Assembly: GCA_039707655.1 (NCBI GenBank)
Contig: CM077673.1
Span: 7,078,001-7,142,000 of the forward strand
Direction of reading: 5' to 3'
DNA: 64,000 nucleotides
Source: Elymus sibiricus
Taxonomy: Eukaryota; Streptophyta; Magnoliopsida; Poales; Poaceae
The translations under genes were made by a program, and so were the position numbers. Under the pieces are notes generated by a model, which did no database searches, had not been told where the DNA came from, and was given only the letters and a program-made list of their open reading frames with translations. This document shows positions 1-8,508 of the stretch, piece after piece (position 1 is the stretch's first letter; each line of letters opens with the position of its first letter).

Positions 1-3
1 GGA

Positions 4-594
4 CCAAAATTAGTGAGTAATAGCAAAAAAAACTAGCCGGGACACACAAAATCTTCTAGTTTTGGCGAGGTCCCCGTAACCGCACCCCGGGCTTCCCCGA
101 ACGTTCGGACGACCACGACTACCGAAAAACAGTGAATGATAGCATAGAAATCTGGTCAGAATGGACAAAATCTGCGAGTTTTGGCAAGGTCCCATAAGCG
201 AACCCCGGAGATCCCCGAACATTTGGATCGCCCCGGGACCCAAAATGAGTGAGTAATAGCATAGAAAACTGGTAAGAAGGGACCAAATCTGCGAGTTTTT
301 GCGAGGTCCCCGTAACCGGACCCCGGGCTTCCCCGAACATTCAGATGACTACGACAACCAAAAAAGAGTGAATAATTGCATACGAAACTGGCCGAAACGG
401 AAAAAATCTGCGAGTTTTGGCGAGGTCCACGTAACCGCACCCCGGGCTTCCCCGAACGTTCGGACGACCACGACTACCAAAAACCAGTGAATAATAGCAT
501 AGAAAACTGGTAGGAATGGACCAAATCTGCGAGTTTTGGCCAGGTCCCCGTATGCGGACCCCGGGGTTCCCCGGACGTTTGGATCGCCCCGGGA
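4..594 (+). repeat. P5a block (A-B-C-D-E)
   Basis: First complete block of the window, preceded by the last 3 bp of an E-type monomer. C has the 5T-GCGAGG form and D has 'catacgaaac', so it is P5a. Its A monomer carries an eight-A run ('gcaaaaaaaac') otherwise typical of P5b, so the A and the rest have different affinities. Confidence 0.9.
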
Positions 595-1539
595 CCAAAA
601 TTAGTGAGTAATAGCATAAAAAACTAGCCGGGACACACAAAATCTGCTAGTTTTGGCGAGGCCCCGTAACCGCACCCCGGGCTTCCCCGAACGTTCGGAT
701 GACCACAACTACCGAAAAACAGTGAATGATAGCATAGAAATCTGGTCAGAATGGACAAAATCTGCGAGTTTTCGCGAGGTCCACGTAAGCGGACCCTGGG
801 GTTCCCCGAACATTTGGATCGCCCCGAGACCGAAAATCAATGAGTAATAGCATACAAAACTGGCCGAAACGGAAAAAATCTGCGAGTTTTGGCGAGGTCC
901 ACGTAACCGCACCCCGGGCTTCCCCGAACGTTCGGACGACCACGACTACCAAAAACCAGTGAATAATAGCATAGAAAACTGGTAGGAATGGACCAAATCT
1001 GCGAGTTTTGGCCAGGTCCCCGTATGCGGACCCCGGTGTTCCCTGGACGTTTGGATCGCCCCGGGACCAAAATTAGTGAGTAATAGCATAAAAAACTAGC
1101 CGGGACACACAAAATCTGCTAGTTTTGGCGAGGTCCCCGTAACCGCACCCCGGGCTTCCCCGAACGTTCGGATGACCACAACTACCGAAAAACAGTGAAT
1201 GATAGCATAAAAATCTGGTCAGAATGGACAAAATCTGCGAGTTTTGGCGAGGTCCCCGTAAGCGGACCCTGGGGTTCCCCGAACATTTGGATCGCCCCGA
1301 GACCGAAAATCAATGAGTAATAGCATACAAAACTGGCCGAAACGGAAAAAATCTGCGAGTTTTGGCGAGGTCCACGTAACCGCACCCCGGGCTTCCCCGA
1401 ACGTTCGGACGACCACGACTACCAAAAACCAGTGAATAATAGCATAGAAAACTGGTAGGAATGGACCAAATCTGCGAGTTTTGGCCAGGTCCCCGTATGC
1501 GGACCCCGGGGTTCCCCGGACGTTTGGATCGCCCCGGGA
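595..1539 (+). repeat. R4a/R4b-like block plus R4c block
   Basis: 595-1066 (472 bp) has the R4a B' ('ttttcgcgagg') but an E' with the GTGTTCCCTGG variant normally found on R4b, so it looks chimeric. 1067-1539 (473 bp) is R4c ('cataaaaatctgg', GAGGTCCCCG retained). This is the first of 13 places where the GTGTTCCCTGG variant immediately precedes R4c. Confidence 0.88.
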
Positions 1540-2130
1540 CCAAAATTAGTGAGTAATAGCAAAAAAAACTAGCCGGGACACACAACATCTTCTAGTTTTG
1601 GCAAGGTCCCCGTATCCGCACCCCGGGCTTCCCCGAACGTTCGGACGACCACGACTACCGAAAAACAGTGAATGATAGCATAGAAATCTGGTCAGAATGG
1701 ACAAAATCTGCGAGTTTTGGCAAGGTCCCATAAGCGAACCCCGGAGATCCCCGAACATTTGGATCGCCCCGGGACCCAAAATGAGTGAGTAATAGCATAG
1801 AAAACTGGTAAGAAGGGACCAAATCTGCGAGTTTTTGTGAGGTCCCCGTAACCGGACCCCGGGCTTCCCCGAACATTCAGATGACTACGACAACCAAAAA
1901 AGAGTGAATAATTGCATACAAAACTGGCCGAAACGGAAAAAATCTGCGAGTTTTGGCGAGGTCCACGTAACCGCACCCCGGGCTTCCCCGAACGTTCGGA
2001 CGACCACGACTACCAAAAACCAGTGAATAATAGCATAGAAAACTGGTAGGAATGGACCAAATCTGCGAGTTTTGGCCAGGTCCCCGTATGCGGACCCCGG
2101 GGTTCCCCGGACGTTTGGATCGCCCCGGGA
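1540..2130 (+). repeat. P5b block with CAAGGTCCCCGTATCC variant
   Basis: P5b with an eight-A run, 'caacatcttctag' and CAAGGTCCCCGTATCCGC in A. The same A variant recurs at 17959 and 20676, and on Q5a blocks at 35089, 46903, 54582 and 60251. The next block (2131) is also five-monomer, so two 5-mers are adjacent here. Confidence 0.88.
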
Positions 2131-2248
2131 CCAAAATTAGTGAGTAATAGCACAAAAAACTAGCCGGGACACACAAAATCTTCTAGTTTTGGCGAGGTCC
2201 CCGTAACCGCACCCCGGGCTTCCCCGAACGTTCGGACGACCACGACTA
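2131..2248 (+). repeat. Monomer class A (type example)
   Basis: This is the first monomer of a five-monomer block, 118 bp. It starts CCAAAATTAGTGAGTAATAG and carries the diagnostic ACTAGCCGGGACACAC in its middle. Its GC-rich end contains the 12 bp perfect palindrome CCGAACGTTCGG. Versions heading five-monomer blocks end GGACGACCACGACTA and contain 'cttctag'; versions heading four-monomer blocks (A') end GGATGACCACAACTA and contain 'ctgctag'. Every block in the window starts with an A-type monomer. Confidence 0.93.
2233..2244. other. 12 bp perfect palindrome (type example)
   Basis: CCGAACGTTCGG occurs in the GC half of A, A', A'', D and D' monomers, hence two per block of P5 or R4. It is perfectly self-complementary. 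At 16288 one copy is broken to CCGAACGTCCGG. Short dyads are a recurrent feature of satellites; no protein can be assigned from sequence alone. Confidence 0.6.
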
Positions 2249-2366
2249 CCGAAAAACAGTGAATGATAGCATAGAAATCTGGTCAGAATGGACAAAATCT
2301 GCGAGTTTTGGCAAGGTCCCATAAGCGAACCCCGGAGATCCCCGAACATTTGGATCGCCCCGGGAC
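2249..2366 (+). repeat. Monomer class B (type example)
   Basis: Second monomer of a five-monomer block, 118 bp. It starts CCGAAAAACAGTGAATGATA and has the diagnostic 'atctggtcagaatggac'. Its GC half reads 'cccataagcgaaccccggag', lacks the 12 bp palindrome of class A, and ends ATTTGGATCGCCCCGGGA. In four-monomer blocks the matching monomer B' keeps the same 5' half but has 'cgtaagcggaccctgggg' in the 3' half. Confidence 0.93.
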
Positions 2367-2386
2367 CCAAAATGAGTGAGTAATAG
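2362..2386 (-). other. pSc119.2-like motif at B/C junction (type example)
   Basis: On the minus strand this reads CTATTACTCAC, TCA, TTTTGGGTCCC. My recollection of the pSc119.2 probe of rye/wheat cytogenetics contains CTATTACTCAC, three bases, TTTGGGGTCCC. The two 11-base halves match with one mismatch at identical spacing. The motif recurs at each B/C junction of the 49 five-monomer blocks, and nearly the same at G/A'' junctions. The comparison is from memory and covers about a fifth of the monomer. Confidence 0.55.
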
Positions 2387-2484
2387 CATAGAAAACTGGT
2401 AAGAAGGGACCAAATCTGCGAGTTTTTGCGAGGTCCCCGTAACCGGACCCCGGGCTTCCCCGAACATTCAGATGACTACGACAA
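2367..2484 (+). repeat. Monomer class C (type example; only in five-monomer blocks)
   Basis: Third monomer of P5 and Q5 blocks, 118 bp, absent from R4 blocks. It starts CCAAAATGAGTGAGTAATAG, has 'ggtaagaaggg' (P5) or 'ggtaagatggg' (Q5), a five-T tract in place of the usual four, and ends ATTCAGATGACTACGACAA. The 5T tract is followed by GCGAGG in P5a and GTGAGG in P5b and Q5. Its start, with the end of the preceding B, holds the pSc119.2-like motif at 2362-2386. Confidence 0.93.
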
Positions 2485-2603
2485 CCAAAAAAGAGTGAAT
2501 AATTGCATACGAAACTGGCCGAAACGGAAAAAATCTGCGAGTTTTGGCGAGGTCCACGTAACCGCACCCCGGGCTTCCCCGAACGTTCGGACGACCACGA
2601 CTA
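2485..2603 (+). repeat. Monomer class D (type example)
   Basis: Fourth monomer of P5, 119 bp. It starts CCAAAAAAGAGTGAATAATT and has the diagnostic 'ggccgaaacggaaaaaatc'. It ends with the same palindrome-bearing tail as class A. 'catacgaaac' marks P5a copies and 'catacaaaac' marks P5b copies. In R4 blocks the equivalent is D', whose first ~22 bases look like class C instead. Confidence 0.92.
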
Positions 2604-2721
2604 CCAAAAACCAGTGAATAATAGCATAGAAAACTGGTAGGAATGGACCAAATCAGCGAGTTTTGGCCAGGTCCCCGTATGCGGACCCCGGGGTTCCCCG
2701 GACGTTTGGATCGCCCCGGGA
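2604..2721 (+). repeat. Monomer class E (type example)
   Basis: Fifth monomer of P5, 118 bp. It starts CCAAAAACCAGTGAATAATA and has 'ggtaggaatggaccaaatc'. The GC half contains the 14 bp inverted repeat CCGGGGTTCCCCGG (6 bp arms around TT) and four C4 runs at monomer positions 70-73, 83-86, 93-96 and 111-114. It has 65 of 118 bases G or C and 8 CpG sites. It closes every P5 block, and E' closes every R4 block. Confidence 0.93.
2688..2701. other. 14 bp inverted repeat CCGGGGTTCCCCGG in E monomers (type example)
   Basis: Six-base arms flank TT. It sits within a cluster of four C4 runs (G4 on the minus strand) separated by 9, 6 and 14 bases, so both a hairpin and a long-loop quadruplex/i-motif are conceivable. 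The variant CCGGTGTTCCCTGG before R4c blocks breaks one arm pair and turns another into a G-T wobble. Confidence 0.5.
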
Positions 2722-2838
2722 CCAAAATTAGTGAGTAATAGCATAAAAAACTAGCCGGGACACACAAAATCTGCTAGTTTTGGCGAGGCCCCGTAACCGC
2801 ACCCCGGGCTTCCCCGAACGTTCGGATGACCACAACTA
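2722..2838 (+). repeat. Monomer A' (four-monomer-block form of A)
   Basis: First monomer of an R4 block. Here it is 117 bp because it reads GAGGCCCCG where other copies read GAGGTCCCCG. This one-base deletion defines the 472 bp R4a and R4b blocks; R4c, R4d and R4e keep the T and are 473 bp. The only other 472 bp R4 (63440) owes its length to a different deletion. The deletion is therefore a lineage marker. Confidence 0.9.
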
Positions 2839-2956
2839 CCGAAAAACAGTGAATGATAGCATAGAAATCTGGTCAGAATGGACAAAATCTGCGAGTTTTC
2901 GCGAGGTCCACGTAAGCGGACCCTGGGGTTCCCCGAACATTTGGATCGCCCTGAGA
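2839..2956 (+). repeat. Monomer B' (four-monomer-block form of B)
   Basis: Second monomer of R4, 118 bp. Its 5' half is like B, and its 3' half has 'cgtaagcggaccctgggg'. Subtype marks: 'ttttcgcgagg' in R4a, 'ttttggcgaggtccacg' in R4b, 'cataaaaatctgg' with 'gaggtccccg' in R4c. It ends GCCCTGAGA in most R4a copies and GCCCCGAGA elsewhere. Confidence 0.88.
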
Positions 2957-3075
2957 CCGAAAATCAATGAGTAATAGCATACAAAACTGGCCGAAACGGA
3001 AAAAATCTGCGAGTTTTGGCGAGGTCCACGTAACCGCACCCCGGGCTTCCCCGAACGTTCGGACGACCACGACTA
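2957..3075 (+). repeat. Monomer D' (C/D-like hybrid)
   Basis: Third monomer of R4, 119 bp. It starts CCGAAAATCAATGAGTAATA: the 'gagtaatagc' segment matches C (and A), not D, which has 'gaataattgc'. From about base 23 onward it matches D ('ggccgaaacgg', palindrome-bearing tail). R4 has no separate C. The simplest reading is a crossover between C and D that removed one monomer from a five-monomer block, or the reverse event that added one. R4b copies carry 'ttttggggagg' here; R4d copies carry 'ggccaaaacgg'. Confidence 0.8.
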
Positions 3076-3193
3076 CCAAAAACCAGTGAATAATAGCATA
3101 GAAAACTGGTAGGAATGGACCAAATCTGCGAGTTTTGGCCAGGTCCCCGTATGCGGACCCCGGGGTTCCCCGGACGTTTGGATCGCCCCGGGA
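3076..3193 (+). repeat. Monomer E' (four-monomer-block form of E)
   Basis: Last monomer of R4, 118 bp, close to E. Copies immediately before an R4c block carry CCGGTGTTCCCTGG in place of the inverted repeat CCGGGGTTCCCCGG. Copies before some five-monomer blocks carry GGATTATCC in place of GGATCGCC. Many R4d copies have 'caaatctacgag' where others have 'caaatctgcgag'. Confidence 0.88.
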
Positions 3194-4256
3194 CCAAAAT
3201 TAGTGAGTAATAGCAAAAAAAACTAGCCGGGACACACAACATCTTCTAGTTTTGGCGAGGTCCCCGTAACCGCACCCCGGGCTTCCCCGAACGTTCGGAC
3301 GACCACGACTACCGAAAAACAGTGAATGATAGCATAGAAATCTGGTCAGAATGGACAAAATCTGCGAGTTTTGGCAAGGTCCCATAAGCGAACCCCGGAG
3401 ATCCCCGAACATTTGGATCGCCCCGGGACCCAAAATGAGTGAGTAATAGCATAGAAAACTGGTAAGAAGGGACCAAATCTGCGAGTTTTTGTGAGGTCCC
3501 CGTAACCGGACCCCGGGCTTCCCCGAACATTCAGATGACTACGACAACCAAAAAAGAGTGAATAATTGCATACAAAACTGGCCGAAACGGAAAAAATCTG
3601 CGAGTTTTGGCGAGGTCCACGTAACCGCACCCCGGGCTTCCCCGAACGTTCGGACGACCACGACTACCAAAAACCAGCGAATAATAGCATAGAAAACTGG
3701 TAGGAATGGACCAAATCTGCGAGTTTTGGCCAGGTCCCCGTATGCGGACCCCGGGGTTCCCCGGACGTTTGGATCGCCCCGGGACCAAAATTAGTGAGTA
3801 ATAGCATAAAAAACTAGCCGGGACACACAAAATCTGCTAGTTTTGGCGAGGCCCCGTAACCGCACCCCGGGCTTCCCCGAACGTTCGGATGACCACAACT
3901 ACCGAAAAACAGTGAATGATAGCATAGAAATCTGGTCAGAATGGACAAAATCTGCGAGTTTTGGCGAGGTCCACGTAAGCGGACCCTGGGGTTCCCCGAA
4001 CATTTGGATCGCCCCGAGACCGAAAATCAATGAGTAATAGCATACAAAACTGGCCGAAACGGAAAAAATCTGCGAGTTTTGGGGAGGTCCACGTAACCGC
4101 ACCCCGGGCTTCCCCGAACGTTCGGACGACCACGACTACCAAAAACCAGTGAATAATAGCATAGAAAACTGGTAGGAATGGACCAAATCTGCGAGTTTTG
4201 GCCAGGTCCCCGTATGCGGACCCCGGGGTTCCCCGGACGTTTGGATCGCCCCGGGA

Positions 4257-6382
4257 CCAAAATTAGTGAGTAATAGCACAAAAAACTAGCCGGGACACAC
4301 AAAATCTTCTAGTTTTGGCGAGGTCCCCGTAACCGCACCCCGGGCTTCCCCGAACGTTCGGACGACCACGACTACCGAAAAACAGTGAATGATAGCATAG
4401 AAATCTGGTCAGAATGGACAAAATCTGCGAGTTTTGGCAAGGTCCCATAAGCGAACCCCGGAGATCCCCGAACATTTGGATCGCCCCGGGACCCAAAATG
4501 AGTGAGTAATAGCATAGAAAACTGGTAAGAAGGGACCAAATCTGCGAGTTTTTGCGAGGTCCCCGTAACCGGACCCCGGGCTTCCCCGAACATTCAGATG
4601 ACTACGACAACCAAAAAAGAGTGAATAATTGCATACGAAACTGGCCGAAACGGAAAAAATCTGCGAGTTTTGGCGAGGTCCACGTAACCGCACCCCGGGC
4701 TTCCCCGAACGTTCGGACGACCACGACTACCAAAAACCAGTGAATAATAGCATAGAAAACTGGTAGGAATGGACCAAATCAGCGAGTTTTGGCCAGGTCC
4801 CCGTATGCGGACCCCGGGGTTCCCCGGACGTTTGGATCGCCCCGGGACCAAAATTAGTGAGTAATAGCATAAAAAACTAGCCGGGACACACAAAATCTGC
4901 TAGTTTTGGCGAGGCCCCGTAACCGCACCCCGGGCTTCCCCGAACGTTCGGATGACCACAACTACCGAAAAACAGTGAATGATAGCATAGAAATCTGGTC
5001 AGAATGGACAAAATCTGCGAGTTTTCGCGAGGTCCACGTAAGCGGACCCTGGGGTTCCCCGAACATTTGGATCGCCCTGAGACCGAAAATCAATGAGTAA
5101 TAGCATACAAAACTGGCCGAAACGGAAAAAATCTGCGAGTTTTGGCGAGGTCCACGTAACCGCACCCCGGGCTTCCCCGAACGTTCGGACGACCACGACT
5201 ACCAAAAACCAGTGAATAATAGCATAGAAAACTGGTAGGAATGGACCAAATCTGCGAGTTTTGGCCAGGTCCCCGTATGCGGACCCCGGGGTTCCCCGGA
5301 CGTTTGGATCGCCCCGGGACCAAAATTAGTGAGTAATAGCAAAAAAAACTAGCCGGGACACACAACATCTTCTAGTTTTGGCGAGGTCCCCGTAACCGCA
5401 CCCCGGGCTTCCCCGAACGTTCGGACGACCACGACTACCGAAAAACAGTGAATGATAGCATAGAAATCTGGTCAGAATGGACAAAATCTGCGAGTTTTGG
5501 CAAGGTCCCATAAGCGAACCCCGGAGATCCCCGAACATTTGGATCGCCCCGGGACCCAAAATGAGTGAGTAATAGCATAGAAAACTGGTAAGAAGGGACC
5601 AAATCTGCGAGTTTTTGTGAGGTCCCCGTAACCGGACCCCGGGCTTCCCCGAACATTCAGATGACTACGACAACCAAAAAAGAGTGAATAATTGCATACA
5701 AAACTGGCCGAAACGGAAAAAATCTGCGAGTTTTGGCGAGGTCCACGTAACCGCACCCCGGGCTTCCCCGAACGTTCGGACGACCACGACTACCAAAAAC
5801 CAGCGAATAATAGCATAGAAAACTGGTAGGAATGGACCAAATCTGCGAGTTTTGGCCAGGTCCCCGTATGCGGACCCCGGGGTTCCCCGGACGTTTGGAT
5901 CGCCCCGGGACCAAAATTAGTGAGTAATAGCATAAAAAACTAGCCGGGACACACAAAATCTGCTAGTTTTGGCGAGGCCCCGTAACCGCACCCCGGGCTT
6001 CCCCGAACGTTCGGATGACCACAACTACCGAAAAACAGTGAATGATAGCATAGAAATCTGGTCAGAATGGACAAAATCTGCGAGTTTTGGCGAGGTCCAC
6101 GTAAGCGGACCCTGGGGTTCCCCGAACATTTGGATCGCCCCGAGACCGAAAATCAATGAGTAATAGCATACAAAACTGGCCGAAACGGAAAAAATCTGCG
6201 AGTTTTGGGGAGGTCCACGTAACCGCACCCCGGGCTTCCCCGAACGTTCGGACGACCACGACTACCAAAAACCAGTGAATAATAGCATAGAAAACTGGTA
6301 GGAATGGACCAAATCTGCGAGTTTTGGCCAGGTCCCCGTATGCGGACCCCGGGGTTCCCCGGACGTTTGGATCGCCCCGGGA
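4257..6382 (+). repeat. 2126 bp HOR unit 2
   Basis: P5a 4257, R4a 4848, P5b 5320, R4b 5911. I saw no difference from unit 1 by eye. Confidence 0.93.
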
Positions 6383-8508
6383 CCAAAATTAGTGAGTAAT
6401 AGCACAAAAAACTAGCCGGGACACACAAAATCTTCTAGTTTTGGCGAGGTCCCCGTAACCGCACCCCGGGCTTCCCCGAACGTTCGGACGACCACGACTA
6501 CCGAAAAACAGTGAATGATAGCATAGAAATCTGGTCAGAATGGACAAAATCTGCGAGTTTTGGCAAGGTCCCATAAGCGAACCCCGGAGATCCCCGAACA
6601 TTTGGATCGCCCCGGGACCCAAAATGAGTGAGTAATAGCATAGAAAACTGGTAAGAAGGGACCAAATCTGCGAGTTTTTGCGAGGTCCCCGTAACCGGAC
6701 CCCGGGCTTCCCCGAACATTCAGATGACTACGACAACCAAAAAAGAGTGAATAATTGCATACGAAACTGGCCGAAACGGAAAAAATCTGCGAGTTTTGGC
6801 GAGGTCCACGTAACCGCACCCCGGGCTTCCCCGAACGTTCGGACGACCACGACTACCAAAAACCAGTGAATAATAGCATAGAAAACTGGTAGGAATGGAC
6901 CAAATCAGCGAGTTTTGGCCAGGTCCCCGTATGCGGACCCCGGGGTTCCCCGGACGTTTGGATCGCCCCGGGACCAAAATTAGTGAGTAATAGCATAAAA
7001 AACTAGCCGGGACACACAAAATCTGCTAGTTTTGGCGAGGCCCCGTAACCGCACCCCGGGCTTCCCCGAACGTTCGGATGACCACAACTACCGAAAAACA
7101 GTGAATGATAGCATAGAAATCTGGTCAGAATGGACAAAATCTGCGAGTTTTCGCGAGGTCCACGTAAGCGGACCCTGGGGTTCCCCGAACATTTGGATCG
7201 CCCTGAGACCGAAAATCAATGAGTAATAGCATACAAAACTGGCCGAAACGGAAAAAATCTGCGAGTTTTGGCGAGGTCCACGTAACCGCACCCCGGGCTT
7301 CCCCGAACGTTCGGACGACCACGACTACCAAAAACCAGTGAATAATAGCATAGAAAACTGGTAGGAATGGACCAAATCAGCGAGTTTTGGCCAGGTCCCC
7401 GTATGCGGACCCCGGGGTTCCCCGGACGTTTGGATCGCCCCGGGACCAAAATTAGTGAGTAATAGCAAAAAAAACTAGCCGGGACACACAACATCTTCTA
7501 GTTTTGGCGAGGTCCCCGTAACCGCACCCCGGGCTTCCCCGAACGTTCGGACGACCACGACTACCGAAAAACAGTGAATGATAGCATAGAAATCTGGTCA
7601 GAATGGACAAAATCTGCGAGTTTTGGCAAGGTCCCATAAGCGAACCCCGGAGATCCCCGAACATTTGGATCGCCCCGGGACCCAAAATGAGTGAGTAATA
7701 GCATAGAAAACTGGTAAGAAGGGACCAAATCTGCGAGTTTTTGTGAGGTCCCCGTAACCGGACCCCGGGCTTCCCCGAACATTCAGATGACTACGACAAC
7801 CAAAAAAGAGTGAATAATTGCATACAAAACTGGCCGAAACGGAAAAAATCTGCGAGTTTTGGCGAGGTCCACGTAACCGCACCCCGGGCTTCCCCGAACG
7901 TTCGGACGACCACGACTACCAAAAACCAGCGAATAATAGCATAGAAAACTGGTAGGAATGGACCAAATCTGCGAGTTTTGGCCAGGTCCCCGTATGCGGA
8001 CCCCGGGGTTCCCCGGACGTTTGGATCGCCCCGGGACCAAAATTAGTGAGTAATAGCATAAAAAACTAGCCGGGACACACAAAATCTGCTAGTTTTGGCG
8101 AGGCCCCGTAACCGCACCCCGGGCTTCCCCGAACGTTCGGATGACCACAACTACCGAAAAACAGTGAATGATAGCATAGAAATCTGGTCAGAATGGACAA
8201 AATCTGCGAGTTTTGGCGAGGTCCACGTAAGCGGACCCTGGGGTTCCCCGAACATTTGGATCGCCCCGAGACCGAAAATCAATGAGTAATAGCATACAAA
8301 ACTGGCCGAAACGGAAAAAATCTGCGAGTTTTGGGGAGGTCCACGTAACCGCACCCCGGGCTTCCCCGAACGTTCGGACGACCACGACTACCAAAAACCA
8401 GTGAATAATAGCATAGAAAACTGGTAGGAATGGACCAAATCTGCGAGTTTTGGCCAGGTCCCCGTATGCGGACCCCGGGGTTCCCCGGACGTTTGGATCG
8501 CCCCGGGA
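6383..8508 (+). repeat. 2126 bp HOR unit 3, with an E-type base moved into R4a
   Basis: P5a 6383, R4a 6974, P5b 7446, R4b 8037. In the R4a E' monomer position 7379 is A ('caaatcagcg'), the base typical of the P5a E monomer, where other R4a copies have T. A short gene-conversion tract from the neighbouring P5a is the simplest explanation. Confidence 0.92.

Larger units (their letters stand above)
2131..4256 (+). repeat. 2126 bp HOR unit 1
   Basis: P5a 2131, R4a 2722, P5b 3194, R4b 3785. P5a has 'gcacaaaaaac' in A and 'caaatcagcgag' in E. R4a has 'ttttcgcgagg' and 'gccctgag'. P5b has 'caacatctt' and 'ccagcgaataa'. R4b has 'ttttggggagg'. It serves as the type unit. Confidence 0.93.

Noticed and set aside
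2217..2240. CENP-B box on the minus strand
   Set aside because: Reading TTCGGGGAAGCCCGGG gives TTCG-4-A then three rather than two bases before CGGG, so the 17 bp box does not fit. CENP-B is a mammalian factor and the source looks like a plant.
2362..2386. Telomere repeat (TTTAGGG) or subtelomere border
   Set aside because: I saw no telomere repeat runs; TTTTGGG at monomer junctions is single-copy per junction and part of the satellite.
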